NCBI GenBank assembly: GCA_032988165.1
Contig: JANTQF010000012.1
Location: forward strand, 62,001-126,000
DNA: 64,000 nt
DNA from: Emmonsiellopsis sp. PD_33
Lineage: Eukaryota > Ascomycota > Eurotiomycetes > Onygenales > Ajellomycetaceae
Reading direction: 5' to 3'
Made by a program: the position numbers and the translations under genes. Positions 10,209 to 21,922 of the stretch are shown here, in pieces. The notes under the pieces were generated by a model that saw nothing but the letters and a program-made list of their open reading frames with translations, did no database searches and had not been told where the DNA came from. Each line of letters begins with the position of its first letter. The first letter of the stretch is position 1.

Positions 10209-12315
10209 CTATACAGCGCGCCAGCGGTTGCGAAGTCCTGCTGTCCATCGATCGTATAAAACGTCTGCGAGTTGCTTGGTGTGTTCCATTCCGAGAACTG
10301 GTTGGCCTGGTAAATTTAGGCCGTTCGCCTGCCAGTTGTCATCGGCATGGATCTGCGCGGATTGCCGACGTCTATGGCTTTTGAGATGAGGGTTGTTTTG
10401 TGCAAGGACGAGTTTGGGTTTTTGGGGAGATTCCGAGGGTGGCTTGGCGAACATGGTCGAGAGTTTGGGATCCCTGGACATTATTAGTTAACGTATCCGA
10501 ATATATTCTGACTCTTATCACTTACCCTTGCATTTTGTCACAGGTTGACTTCATGATATGGAACAGTCCCTCCGGATCTATCATTTCAAGATCACTCCAT
10601 GCTTCTGCAAGTCGAGAAATGGCCTCCCTTTTCTCCTGGTCCCATGTTGTTGCGAGAACTTCTTGGCAAGCAAGCCCAACCGATTTATTGTATATTCTGC
10701 GACCCAAAGTAGCCTCTTTGCTGCTTGGTTCTGAAAATAATGTCTTAGGGGCTGAATTTTCGTCCATCCCGGGTGGGAATCCAGAATAATCACCCGTCGA
10801 ATCCACTTGTTTGTCGGAGACGCGGCGAAATTGTCTAACTGTGGAAGGGCTATTGCCAAAGCTCAAGTTCAACCCGAGCGGTTGCTTCACGCCGCTTGAC
10901 CGTCGTTTGGTATTCGACCGTCTGATAGAAGGGGATCGCTCCGCAGATGGTGCTGAGCGCCGTACGGTGGAGTTCGCCATTGGTTTGGCAGGGACTGGCG
11001 GGCTTGACAAGTCCATCTTCTTCATCATCTCTGATGACTCGTCAAGGTCTTCCTCTAACGGCAGCTCGGATATCTTCAGCCGTTTTTGGGTATTCTTAGA
11101 AATGGCAATCGTGCCGGGCTTGACGGTATCAAACACCCACCCATCTTCGTCCTCCTTGTGATCGAGGGTAGCCCTGTGTTAGGTTAGCACACGTTAACCA
11201 CACACAACGTATGGACATAATAAGGACATACATAGACTCTTCATAGTACTTGATATTATCAGACAGGCCCTTGCTCGCCTCCCAGTCTTGCCGTCGCTGA
11301 ACCAGCTCTTGCAAGGCCTCAGTTTTGCCGGCATTTCGAATAAATTTGTGTCTCAACAATTCTTTTGCGGTAGGTCGGCTGTCCGGATCTTTTATCAAAC
11401 ACTGCGCGACAAAGTCCTTGAAATTATGGCTATAGTTATTGCCTTCTAATCTGGGCGCCGGCGCTTTCGGGATTAGGAAGAGGACCTTCATCGGATGCGT
11501 GCTTGCGTTCGGGGGCTCTCCATTAACCATTTCCATTGCCGTGATACCCAACGACCAAATATCAGCCTTGAAGTCATATCCCGCTTGCTGGATAACTTCC
11601 GGCGCCATCCAGAATGGGGTACCAACGAAGGTATTCCGCTGCGATTTGATATTTGTAAGTTGTGCCGCGACACCAAAATCCGCCAGTTTGACCTTTCCCG
11701 CTTGTGATAGGAGAACATTGGCGGCTTTGATATCGCGATGGATTTTCCCTTCCTGGTGCAGGTAATCCAGACCTAATAGCAGTTGCTGACAAATGATAGC
11801 GATGTGTGCCTCGTTGAATACCCCGGGTTTAAGCTGGGTCTGTTAGCATAAACCAAGCCCATTGAACGGAGAAGAATATGTACCAGATCCAAGCAAGACC
11901 CGCCCCCCAAATACTCCATCACAATCCATAACTTGTATCCCCTGAGGAAACTTGTCCTGTACTGCGTCACATACGGGCTCGCGCAAGTCGCCAGGACCGC
12001 TATCTCCTGTTGGATTTCCTGGATGTCATCCTCGCTGGATTCGAGATCGATCTAGGGAGGAGAATGGCAGTTGTGTCAGATGGTGAACCATGAAACAATT
12101 TCGCGCCCGCCCCACAACGTACATGTTTTATCGCCACGATCTCTCCGGTTTCCTTCTCGATGGCCTTGTATACCGTGCCGAAGCTTCCACCTGAAATTGA
12201 GACAATTGTTAGCAGAAGCACATTTCAATTGAGATTGTCGTATAATTGACTCACTCCCCAGCTCCTCGAGCATCTGATACCCATTTGCCATAGCCCCCTC
12301 GTCAGCCATGCTCAA
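10209..12315 (-). CDS. Ste20-type GCK-III protein kinase (Sid1/SepL/YSK-like)
   Basis: Six exons give 603 residues: 12255-12315, 12123-12190, 11884-12051, 11232-11833, 10526-11173 and 10209-10473, all with GT-AG junctions that keep frame. An N-terminal Ser/Thr kinase domain (about residues 14-265) shows the glycine loop GSGSFG at 20-25, catalytic Lys in VAIKH (42), HRDIKAANVLL, LADFGVAAQL and GTPFWMAPEVIQQ, so it should be active. The domain is closest to GCK-III kinases, which act in septation initiation (Sid1, SepL) or with MO25/Hym1. The tail is Ser/Pro-rich and ends in a helical segment with a Trp-Arg end (YDRWTAGLRNRWRAV), reminiscent of the Sid1 C-terminus. I cannot separate Sid1-type from MST1-type by eye. 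The start could also be the second Met (12309). Confidence 0.9.
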
Positions 12316-13516
12316 TATCGTCCCGCGAACCTAGATGTTGGAAAACGCGGTTGGGCCTTGGGTCTCGGGAGTGGTCCACTCTGTTTTGGCGAGAAGCAAA
12401 CCGTGGGACGGCGATGGCAAACAGTCCCGCAATGCGATCAAGACGAGATGGACGAAGTGGACATGGACATCTGGAGGGCTAATGATAAGGATAGTGTATG
12501 AGATGTCTCCAGCGAGATGCTTCAACCATGGTCCATGCAGCAATCCAGCAAACTGAGGTGGAGAGCAGTCGTCTTGCCGAAAACAGCGTTGTTAGGGGCA
12601 ACATCCGGCACTAGTCCGCTTTCGGATCCAACCTTGTTTGCAGCTTCCCCGGCTGAATGTTTTACCGACAGCCGTATCACGTGCTGCAACTCTGCGGCGG
12701 GGACTACCTATCTTGGCGTTTCTTCTTTAGATGCGGAGGTAGTGCATAAAAAATATCATATATTGTACATGCAATGCTTAAAAACATCAGAGGTAATGAA
12801 TGATCAAAGATTATTAGTACATGCATCAAATGCCCCTGTCTAAAACTATCCCCATGCTTCATGATCTCACGCTCCATTGGCCCCCCACCTCTATCGTGCC
12901 GCTATCAAAGGATCAGTGGGATGGCGTTGGAGTATCGAATTCGCAGTTTTTTAAAGCCGCTCAGCGTTTGGCGAGCAATTCATGGTGTCCGACTACCCCA
13001 TCCACATCATGATTACCCCCCCCTGGGCTTCATTAAACATTCTCTTCACTGTAATATTTTGGTTGCTGGTTGAAGAGTTGCTGATAATAAATGCCATATT
13101 CCCGCGTCAATGGCGATTTTGACCCTTGAATTGCATGTATGCGCGACTAAGGACGGTTAGATCCGATATCTCATCGTATTAGGTCTTTGAGGTGGTGGTT
13201 GAATAATGAATTTTGAATGAACAACAGGGACGGAAATGAAAGCTTTTATGATATCAATGCTGATATGAATTCGGCGTGGCGCAAGCAAGGGCAGTCTGCA
13301 AATTGGGTGCGAGGGCGTGCCAATCAGGTAGCGGGTAGTAGGCACAATTAGTTTGAACCCTGTTATCGATAGGCGTGGCCAAGTGGACTGCCCTCATCCC
13401 GAGAGCGGAGAAAGCTAAAAATATTGACGTGAGAATTCGGGCGAATAAAGCACTCTTGGGTACCAGCTGCGCACTTTGTATGAGGTGTACTGAATACGGT
13501 ACCTTCTTGCACGACC
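12316..13516. other. Intergenic, kinase promoter region
   Basis: Upstream DNA of the minus-strand kinase gene and downstream DNA of the F-box-like gene. No gene recognised. A tRNA A-box-like string near 13373 (GCGTGGCCAAGTGG) has no matching B box and no acceptor stem. Confidence 0.5.
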
Positions 13517-14680
13517 TCAGGGTTCTAAGAAGGGCGGGAATATGTACTCCTCCGGGTCATCGTAAATGTCTGCTTCTGCTTCCCCCTCATCGGAGCTTGA
13601 GAATAGCCCGTCTAAGTCGTCTAAATCGTCATCCCAACTGAGCATATAGTCGATGCATTCTTGTCTGATCGTTGCCCACTTTTTTCCATTCGCCCATTCC
13701 CTAGGATCATCCCAACTATATGGAGGAGAACCGACGTCAGATAGATCAGAACCGCGGCCGCGCTTGACAACGATTAGAACTTCCTTCGTCTTTTCACCAG
13801 GACCAAGAAGCTCTTGGTCTGCCGTCTCACCAAAGAGCCTTAGTTGTTCACGTGGTGACACCGTTTGGCTAAATGGCCGGCGACTGCCCTGGTTTAAAAC
13901 AGATCCTCGAACTCCAGGGTGCGTTGAGCGGTATATGACAACGGAAGCCCCCGAGTTCCGACCATCTCGTCTCAGCAGGGCTTCATGCCAAGCCCCAGGC
14001 TGAAGCTTGCGACGATAGAGGGTGTCAGAAGCAAATGCCAAGACTGACGAGCTATGAGAGATGAAATGGAGCTCTTTCCAGCCATGTCCATGCTTGACAA
14101 ACATGTCGAGAGTTTCATACGCAACTTCTGGCCCGGTGTCGGCTAGAACGGTGAGAGTGTCCAGACGGAGTCCGGGCAAAAGCTTGAGAACGAATGGAAC
14201 TCTGTAGTATACATCATCGTCCTCGCCGGGTGGTGTCATCATGACAGGTCTTCCCCCTGTTCTGGCGAATCGGATCTGCGCAAGTGTCGATTCAGGGAGG
14301 GGAGAGAGCTTATCCATCATGTGTTCCGCATTCTCAAAGCTAAAGAGAACATGACGAAGCCATAGAGACTTCGTCTCCTCGTGAACCCGGCGACACGAAC
14401 GTAACAAAGCTAAAGAATTAGGAGCGGGTTTCATTCTTTGCCTTCCTATGCGATCGAGCGATCGCTCGCCAAATGTAAGTCTAGTTGAGGTGAAAAGAGT
14501 GATGTAGATCTGGTCCCTGAGCTCGCGAGGCAGCCGGAAAAAGGGACTCCCTGACTGGAGGTCCATTGGCGGATCTTTATGGGTGCAAGGCAGCTCGTGA
14601 TTTTTGCGCGTCGACTTCTGTTCAGCTGAACAAGTTATGGACCCTGGCGTTATGCAGTCCAGGGAAGAAGAAATAAACAA
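13517..14680 (-). CDS. F-box/DUF7730-like protein
   Basis: Single exon of 387 codons. The likely start is the internal Met at residue 39 (14566, MDLQSGSPFFRLPRELRDQI), because the family begins with this short motif; the preceding 38 residues are atypical. The segment FFRLPRELRDQIYITLF is the usual N-terminal signature of fungal F-box or DUF7730 proteins, followed by RLTFG, a conserved Leu/Arg/Cys helix (LALLRSCRRVHEETKSLW) and alternating strands. The C-terminus is strongly acidic (DDDLDDLDGLFSSSDEGE). Such proteins are expanded in fungi and presumed substrate adaptors, but direct evidence is scarce. It is divergently arranged with the phosphotransferase gene at 15008. Confidence 0.75.
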   Translation of the reverse strand: MFISSSLDCITPGSITCSAEQKSTRKNHELPCTHKDPPMDLQSGSPFFRLPRELRDQIYITLFTSTRLTFGERSLDRIGRQRMKPAPNSLALLRSCRRVHEETKSLWLRHVLFSFENAEHMMDKLSPLPESTLAQIRFARTGGRPVMMTPPGEDDDVYYRVPFVLKLLPGLRLDTLTVLADTGPEVAYETLDMFVKHGHGWKELHFISHSSSVLAFASDTLYRRKLQPGAWHEALLRRDGRNSGASVVIYRSTHPGVRGSVLNQGSRRPFSQTVSPREQLRLFGETADQELLGPGEKTKEVLIVVKRGRGSDLSDVGSPPYSWDDPREWANGKKWATIRQECIDYMLSWDDDLDDLDGLFSSSDEGEAEADIYDDPEEYIFPPFLEP

Positions 14681-15007
14681 GTTGATATCAACTTGAAGTT
14701 ATCAGTCGTCGTCGCGGTGAGCGTCGGTCGTGGACCTCATGAAGAAGAACACTAGCCCTATTCGGGTTAGCTAGCTAACTAGTTACCGATATGGTCTGTG
14801 GGAACAAACAGGGCTTGAAGGTATCACTTTTTCAACATTTTTAAATCCTTCTCTAGATGCTACTTTCCATTCTCTCCATATAGACAACCTCACACTATCT
14901 CACCTACTGTGAATGTGAATGATGTGATGTCCTATAAATCAGTTATGCTTAATTGGAGTTCCATTGCTTTGAATATCATACTAATGATTTGACCACCGGC
15001 CCTCGAC
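14681..15007. promoter_or_regulatory. Divergent promoter region
   Basis: The 327 bases between the minus-strand F-box-like gene and the plus-strand phosphotransferase gene must hold both promoters. A perfect 14-base palindrome, GTTAGCTAGCTAAC, lies at 14766-14779. It could be a protein binding site or chance; I assign no factor. Confidence 0.35.
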
Positions 15008-16900
15008 ATGCTGGCGAGAATAATGCCGGTGATGTTTCAGTCTCTTCGCCTCCGTTCTTCGTTGCCGCTCTTTTCCTTCCCTGCTTTCTCCAGGTATAAC
15101 CCAGCTCCGCGAGGTATCCCTTTTAAACATCGGTCGACGATGGGTGAAGCGGCTACGAACCCACCGGTTCCTGACCGTGAGTTATTCTCATACACTTCTG
15201 GTCGTTACCTCTACAATGAGAAACTCCGACTCGCCGAACGATATATCCAGTTCAATATCGGGGCGCTGAAACGAATTGCGGCTCGGAGTGTATCTCGGGA
15301 ACGAGTTGTCCATTTGAAAAAACTTGCAGAAGGCGGCTTCAACAGAGTTCTCTTGCTTACCATGGAAGATGGGCTTGAGGTTATTGTTAAGATCCCCTTC
15401 TCAATTGCAGAGCCAAAAGGGCTGGCGACTGAGAGCGAAGTTGCAACGTTAGATTTCCTGCGTTCAAAAGGGGTACCCGTCCCTCGAGTTTATGCCTGGT
15501 CCTCCCAAGCCGAAAATGAAGTGGGAGGTGAATATATAATAATGGAGAAGGCTACTGGTAATCCTCTCAGGGACCGCTGGTTCGGTCTTACAGAGAAAGA
15601 ACAAATTCGCTTGGTCACCAGCTACGCGGAGATTGAATGCACGCTCTTTTCACTTCCCTTCGGCTCCTACGGGAGTATTTATTACAAGGACAACCTGCCT
15701 CAAAATATCCAGGCGGATCTTTATGCAGCTGGAGTTGAAGACAAGGACAATGACGCTGATCGGTTTTGCATTGGTCCCGTAGCTGACTATATGTTTTGGC
15801 GAGGGAAGCGTGCGCAGTTTGACTTTAATAGGGGACCTTGTGAGCTCAATCTTTAGCTTTGAAATGCAGTATCTGTTGTATAGTGACCATTAATCATTTT
15901 TACAGGGAGACGCCCCCACGATTATCTCTACTCCACCGGCTGGAAAGAAAGGGAATGGGCTAGCAAATATGGGACGCCCAAAACCAACGATTTTCCTCAC
16001 AACGATTTACTCGAAGGAGAAATTTCACCTGTCTTGTATGTGGACTTGCTGGATAAATATCTCTCGATCTGTCCTTACCTCCTGCCAGAGGATAATGCGC
16101 ATCCCCTGAACCAGCCCACAATGCGCCATCCAGGCTAGTAGCAGCCTAATAGACAATACCTCGCCGGTCTAGGCTAACTAAGATATCTAGATCTCAACCC
16201 GACAAACATCTACGTCTCCGACTCATGCGAAATTTCATGCATCATTGACTGGCAACACACCACCATTCTCCCATTGCTGCTAGCAGCAGGGAACCCACCG
16301 CTATTCGAGAATCCGGATCCAGAGCCCCCGCGGGATTATGCAAAACCCCAGTTACCTGCAGACTACGAATCACTTGGACCCCATGAGAAATCGCAAGCTG
16401 ACGAACTGCACCGGCGACGAATGCTGTTCTACTGGTACATGATCTTCAACACCAAGGACAACAAACCGCACTTTAATGCCCTGCGGTACCCCTTCCTAAT
16501 GCTCATCCAGCACCTAGTGGATAGAGCCGGGCGGCCCTGGACGGGTAACACCGTTACGCTCAAGGGCGCCTTGCTCAGGGTGGTCAATAGCTGGGATGCG
16601 CTCATGTCGACCAAATCGGATGGGAAAGTTCTATGCCCGGTCCACTTTAAGGCGGATGATGCGAGGGGATTTTATGAGCTTGAAGATGGGTGGTTTAAGT
16701 GTAATATACTCGTTGAGCACTGGCGGTCTTTGTTGGATGATCTGGGACAGGATGGGTGGGTGAGGAGTGAATCGTTTGAGAGGGTTGTTGAGGTTAATAG
16801 GCAGTTGAAGAAGGAGTGGATTGATCAGGCTGAGAATGAGAAGGATTTTGATCAGGTTGATCGGTTTTGGCCGTTTCAGGATCATGTGGAGGATGAGTAG
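15008..16900 (+). CDS. APH-fold phosphotransferase, AIM9-like
   Basis: Three exons, 15008-15839, 15906-16133 and 16191-16900, give 589 residues. The first 45 residues are rich in Arg, Ser, Leu and Phe with no acidic residue, like a mitochondrial targeting sequence, fitting AIM9-type proteins of yeast mitochondria; an internal Met at 45 is an alternative start. The body has the kinase-like fold of aminoglycoside phosphotransferases: a loop LAEGGFNRVLLL near residue 105, a Lys in VIVKIPF, the catalytic loop HPDLNPTN (352-359) and metal-binding CIIDWQ with Asp373. Those residues are all present, so it may be active, but the substrate is unknown. The second intron uses a GC donor (CCAG/GCTAGT), needed to create the catalytic Asp codon. 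It diverges from the F-box-like gene. Confidence 0.85.
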
Positions 16901-17741
16901 GGGTGTGATTTATTCTTCAGTTGAAAGATAATCAATCATACAATTCCCCTCGCCAAAAATGTTTGTTCCTCAAAATTAACAAACCGAGTCCCGCATGTCA
17001 GGAAATGAAGCAACCCATGACTACCACCCCTTATTACTAGTAGTTATAATAGAAGATGGGTCAACAACTTGAACAAAAAAAAAAAGAGCCAGCCCCACGG
17101 CCCCATATTCTATCCATTTGAAAAGCTGTTCAATTTTTATTTTTTTTTGCTTCGCGGAGGCGTTGAATCCATGCAATTTGAAAGCATGGGAATCATTATC
17201 CTGAGGCAAAGTCAGATGTGGATCTCATTAAGCACCACATCATGGTGGCCACGGTCAGCAAAAGGATGAGAGCTAGCGATGAGGATGAATAGTGTTCTTG
17301 AAGATAAAAGCAGCATAGAATACAGATCGGGTGGTGTGAAATTGACTTAGATATAACAGCGTCGAAAAAGGACCGCTCTTGATGGCTGTTTGCGGATTAT
17401 GGGCGTGACGATTCAAGGAATCATGATGCCCTCACAATGCTCGCCAGGGGGCGACGCAACGACTTATTTATCGGATCAAAATGAGAGATATCTTTCCTAT
17501 AGATGTTACAAAATGATGGTTGGGTATTCGACACAAAACTCCAAAATCAGCAGCTCTCCACATCCGCAAAAACACAAGGCAACTTTTGTCAGCCCTCCTG
17601 CTTCTATATGCTCCTCAACTTTGTACATACATCCTCCCCCCCCCCGCCCAGTTCGGGTTCGTCCTCAATGGAGTTCTTGTAAAAATACATCATGTACCAC
17701 TCAGCTACATTAGATACCCGCCCAGAATAAATGCCAACAGT
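16901..17741. other. Intergenic between convergent genes
   Basis: Holds the 3' regions of the convergent phosphotransferase and D-lactate dehydrogenase genes. Short A and T runs (17074, 17142) and a 13-base C run near 17636. No gene recognised. Confidence 0.5.
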
Positions 17742-19450
17742 TCACATATACTTGTAGGGGTTCATGATTCCATTCTGGAGTTCCGTTAGCAGCAAGCACG
17801 AGGTAAAACAGGGATGACTGGGGTCCCACTCACCGGATCATATAGACTCTTCAGCTGCTTCATCAACTTAATCATCGTATCATCTTTGCTATATCCAATA
17901 AATTCCCTCTTCGCAAGCCCCAATCCATGCTCCGCACTGATGCTGCCATTCCGCAGCGCAATCCACTCATACACCCACGGCTCGATCATCTTCTCAACCT
18001 CCTTATTATACTGTCGCACCGCGACATTGAGATGCAGATTCGAGTCGCCCATGTGTCCGTATCCCACGACGTCGCGCACTGGATAACTCTCGTCATCGCC
18101 GATCAATCCGGCTTTCGACAACCGCTCTCGCGTGTCATCAACCAGCTGGTATAGCTCTGTAAGCGGGATAGAGACGTCATACTTGTATGTTGCGCCCATG
18201 TGGCTCAAGGCCTCGGTGATGCCCTCTCGCCACCGCCAGAGAGTCTGGGCTTGTGTTTCGTCTTGAGCTAGCACGCCGTCTGCTACGATTGATTCGCCCA
18301 TGACATGCTCGAGGAATGCTTCGAGCTTCTCATTGTCGTGCTCGCCATTTGAACCGCTCGTTTCCACGAGGCAGTAGAACGGATACGAGCCGTCCAGTGG
18401 CTTCTTCATCCCAGTAACCTCGTGAACCATCTCCTGAGTGCGGCCGTCCATCAGTTCAAACGCGGAGAGAATCTCGGAGAGATGGCCCTTGGCCTCCAAG
18501 AATGCTTTTCTAGCCTGATCGAAGCTCTCCAGGCCGAAATAGGCTACATTGATCGCCTTGGGCCGCTGGGGGCAAATGATCGAAACACCAGTGATGATAC
18601 CAATAGTTCCCTCCCCACCGATAAAAAGCTGCTTCAAATCGTAGCCAGTGTTATTCTTCCGCAGCGTGGACAGGTCATCAATAATAGTCCCATCGGGAAG
18701 AACAGCCTCTATACCCAGAACATTCCCATGCAGACTCCCATACCGCAGCAATCTCAACCCACCCGCATTCGCCGCAACATTCCCACCAATATGACACGAC
18801 CCCTTTGCGCCCAGATCAAGCGGGAAAATATGATTCCTCTCCGCCAGATACTTATCCGCAACCTCCAGAATAACCCCCGCATCCACAACCAGCACGCCGG
18901 AATTCTCATCAAATGACCGAATATTATTCATCCTCGCCGTGCTGATAACAATCTCATCGAACACCGGCACCCCACCGCCCACCAACCCCGTATTACCCCC
19001 CTGCGGCACAACGGCTAATTTATTCTCGTTGCAATATTTCAACACCTCGCTCATTTCCTTCGCATCCTGCGGCTTTAGCACCAATCGAGTATGGCCCCTG
19101 TACTTTTTCATCCAGTCGCGGTTGAACGGCTCGATGTCGTCGGCCGCGTCGGTCGTGAAGCCATCGATGACGGCGGAGGGGGTTCCGAGGAGGTGCTTGA
19201 AGTACTCGACGTGCTCGTTGGTGAGCTCGGAGAAGTTGGGGTTCCGCTTGAGATTTGGATAAGCGTCTGTGGTGAATTTGACCTGCTTGGGCGGGGCTGC
19301 GGTCACGGATTCCTCGGCGGGGGTTGAGGTTGTGGTGCTGAAGCGGAGTGAGGGGATGTGTTGGAAGTTTGGGCGGAAATTAGCGGGTTTGCGGATTTGG
19401 GAGGGCCGCACGCGCCGGATGGCGAGGGAGACGGTTCGTGCACTCGACAT
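17742..19450 (-). CDS. DLD2: D-lactate / D-2-hydroxyglutarate dehydrogenase, mitochondrial
   Basis: Two exons: 17834-19450, and a 33-base last exon at 17742-17774 that supplies the family ending NGIMNPYKYM; without splicing the frame would run into an unrelated tail. The product has 549 residues. The N-terminus (SLAIRRVRPSQIRKPANFRP) is Arg-rich and lacks acidic residues, a mitochondrial presequence. An FAD_binding_4 domain follows, with VVPQGGNTGLVGGGVPV, GAKGSCHIGGNVAANAGG and GGEGTIGIITG, then the FAD-oxidase C-terminal domain with GYGHMGDSNLHLNV and SAEHGLG, the metal and substrate site. Members oxidise D-lactate or D-2-hydroxyglutarate, passing electrons to cytochrome c or pyruvate. The yeast paralogues Dld2 and Dld3 cannot be told apart by sequence alone, but the presequence favours the Dld2 type. 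Confidence 0.92.
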
Positions 19451-19827
19451 GTTGGGCGGGAGATATGTCGGGTGCGAATTGAGAGACAGGCAGGGCGGGG
19501 TGGGTGGTGGAGGATATCAATTGCTCATGGATGGTCTGGGGTTGGGAAGTTTGAGGATGGATGAGAGTGCCAAGAAACAGCCGATCTCGGCTGATGTTTA
19601 AAGTTGCCGACACCCCAGGAGTGGATATCAACCCCCATTCATGAACCACGACTCAACAACATAAATACATCTTGGATGGGGGTGTGTGCAGTTACCGGTC
19701 GTCCTGATCCAGAGAAGAAGCATAGCCATGATGCCCTAGTACTTAATGAACGGGAACATATTCGACAAGATCTAGTTTTACCCCTATCTCTCTATGCAGT
19801 TTACATATCCCCAACAATACTAATCAA
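19451..19827. other. Intergenic between two minus-strand genes
   Basis: Promoter of the dehydrogenase gene and 3' region of the ligase gene. No gene recognised. Confidence 0.5.
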
Positions 19828-21922
19828 TCACAGCTTCGATCCCGCCCTCCGTCTCGCCTCCCGATCACGATCCCTCAAATACCGTCGCAATATCTTACCA
19901 CTCGGGCTCTTAGGGACCACATCAATAAACTCAACTCCTCCGCGCAGCCACTTATAATGAGCCTTATGATCCTCAACGTGTTTCTGAATTTCACGTATCA
20001 GGGCCTTGTCATCAGCCGGAGCATCAGCAGCTTTCACAACATAAGCCTTTGGCAATTCCCCTGATGCATCGTCAGGGACAGCTATCACCGCCGTATCCGC
20101 TACGTGTGGATGTGTGAGTATATGCGCTTCTAGCTCTGCCGGAGCAACTTGGAATCCCTTGATGATATTAGACCACTGGTCATAGAAAGGGCCGGGAATG
20201 CAGTTATATATAAATATTCTTACCTTGACCTTGATCAGCTCTTTGATTCTGTCGACGATAAAGACATGATCTTCCCCTTTAGCACTCTTTCTAAACACCG
20301 CCTCGTCTCCGGTCCTCAACCATCCGCCTTGGAAAGTCTCCTTGTTTGCTGCGTCATTGTTCAGGTATCCAAGAACAACCGTTGGCCCTTTTATGAGTAA
20401 CTCCCCGGGCGTGTCGTATTCTTCGACCTCATCACCGCTAGGAGATACAAGGCGAGCTTCAAGAGAAGGAAGCAAGGAGCCCGACGAGCCGAAGAAAATG
20501 TCATGGGAGCTGGTGTGTGTTGCCACGGCCGTTGTCTCGGTAAGGCCTGTAATATTATCAGTCAGCTAGGTTTTAGAAATAGGGGGTAAATCTGAGACTG
20601 GGCGGCTCACCGTATGCTTGAAGAACAGACCAAGACGGCTGCAATCTAGACAGGTGCTCTGCAGTCTCCTCACCAAGCGGAGCTGCACCGGTTATGAGTG
20701 AGCGCACGCTGCTGAGGTCATATTTCTTCATGAGTTCCACGTTTTTGACTATAGAAATCACAATAGGAGGGACCTATTATCATTCATCAGTTCACGGATC
20801 AATGCCATCTTCAGTAACTAGCGAAGCATCATCCAAAACAATAGGCAGCAGATATCTCACCAAATATAAAATATTAATCCTACTTCTCTGAATGGCACCC
20901 AGCAAACCCCCAAGTTCGAATTTAGGAAGCACCACCACAGAATCCCCCTGATATACCGCTGCATTGAAGACGGAAAGCCCAAATAGATGGCTCTGCGGCA
21001 GTAGACCGAGAACAACATCCCGCTGATCCTTCGTCCGAGTAAAACTGTCAAACTGCTTTACTAAGAACACTTCTGCGATCATATTCCGATGTGAGAGCAT
21101 AACCCCTTTCTATCAATCAAGGTTCGTCAGTATTGCGCCGCTGGATCAATATAGTGGAGGTCATCAAATAAATACGCACCGGCAATCCAGATGTCCGGCT
21201 CGAAAAACACAAATAGGCACACTGTTTCGCGCCCTGCCCTTTTTCCCATCTCGGGGGCTCCAAATTACCGAGTCCAGACCCTCTATGTATGATCTGGTTT
21301 ACACTCGTAAACTCAGTCGGAGATTCTAAACCGCCCAGCACGTCCTGCGGCATATCTAAAAGAAACACCCGTGAGCGAGGAATCCCGCAATTTGCAGCTG
21401 CTTCCAGCGCCGTCTCCAGCACTGGGGCAGAAGTGAATAGAACCGACGACCTGGACGCCTGTAGCTGATACGTGAGCTCGTCCGCTGTTGAGGCGGCGTT
21501 TATCAAGCAGACTATCCCTGAAAGTCGATGTACGGCCCATCCGAGCGGCATGTGGTCAATCTAGAGATCAATATTAGTTTGTATTTAATTCCATCATCCG
21601 TGCCTATCCCTAGCTACTTGTTCCAAGGGATAATACATACATGATTCGGCGCAAAAACAGCCACGATCTTCTCCCACTCCGAGCCCCGATTTGGATACCA
21701 TCCTAGCTCCTGCGAGAGGCCTCTAGCGAGGCTCTCAACCCGTTGTCGGGTTTCAACGGCCGTATAGCCGGTTCCTGAAGTTCCCCAGACAAAGGGAGCT
21801 TTGGACGAATCGTATGGAGCCCGTCCATGTTTCTCGTCTAGAAGAAAGTCACAGAGGGGGATTGAGTCTGGGATTGCTTCTGCTGAGACCTTGGGGGCCC
21901 ATGAAGGGGCGCGGAATACCAT
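19828..21922 (-). CDS. Peroxisomal acyl-CoA ligase, 4-coumarate-CoA ligase-like
   Basis: Six exons (21641-21922, 21180-21560, 20861-21109, 20611-20773, 20224-20546, 19828-20157) give 575 residues. It belongs to the ANL adenylating superfamily, which activates a carboxylic acid with ATP and transfers it to CoA. Motifs in order: P-loop SSRTSGLPKGV (residues 214-224), ACGAAPLGEE-like TGAAPLGEE, QAYGLTETT, GWLRTGDEA, VDRIKELIKVKGFQVAPAEL and PKSPSGKILRR with the catalytic Lys. It ends in Ser-Lys-Leu, a PTS1 peroxisomal signal. Fungal 4CL-like proteins with this ending include phenylacetyl- and other aryl-acid CoA ligases; the substrate here is unknown. The P-loop normally reads SSGTTGLPKG, so Gly to Arg and Thr to Ser are unusual. 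No biosynthetic genes flank it. Confidence 0.9.

Noticed and set aside
12335..13073. Several plus-strand frames of 60-108 codons upstream of the kinase gene
   Set aside because: No domain, overlapping frames, and typical promoter composition.
13373..13445. Possible tRNA gene (A-box-like GGCCAAGTGG)
   Set aside because: No matching B box at the right distance and no acceptor stem could be paired.
17840..19600. Plus-strand frames opposite the D-lactate dehydrogenase gene
   Set aside because: Antisense shadows of a strongly conserved gene.
19828..21922. Secondary-metabolite cluster around the acyl-CoA ligase
   Set aside because: No polyketide synthase, NRPS, P450 or transporter gene nearby; neighbours are housekeeping genes.
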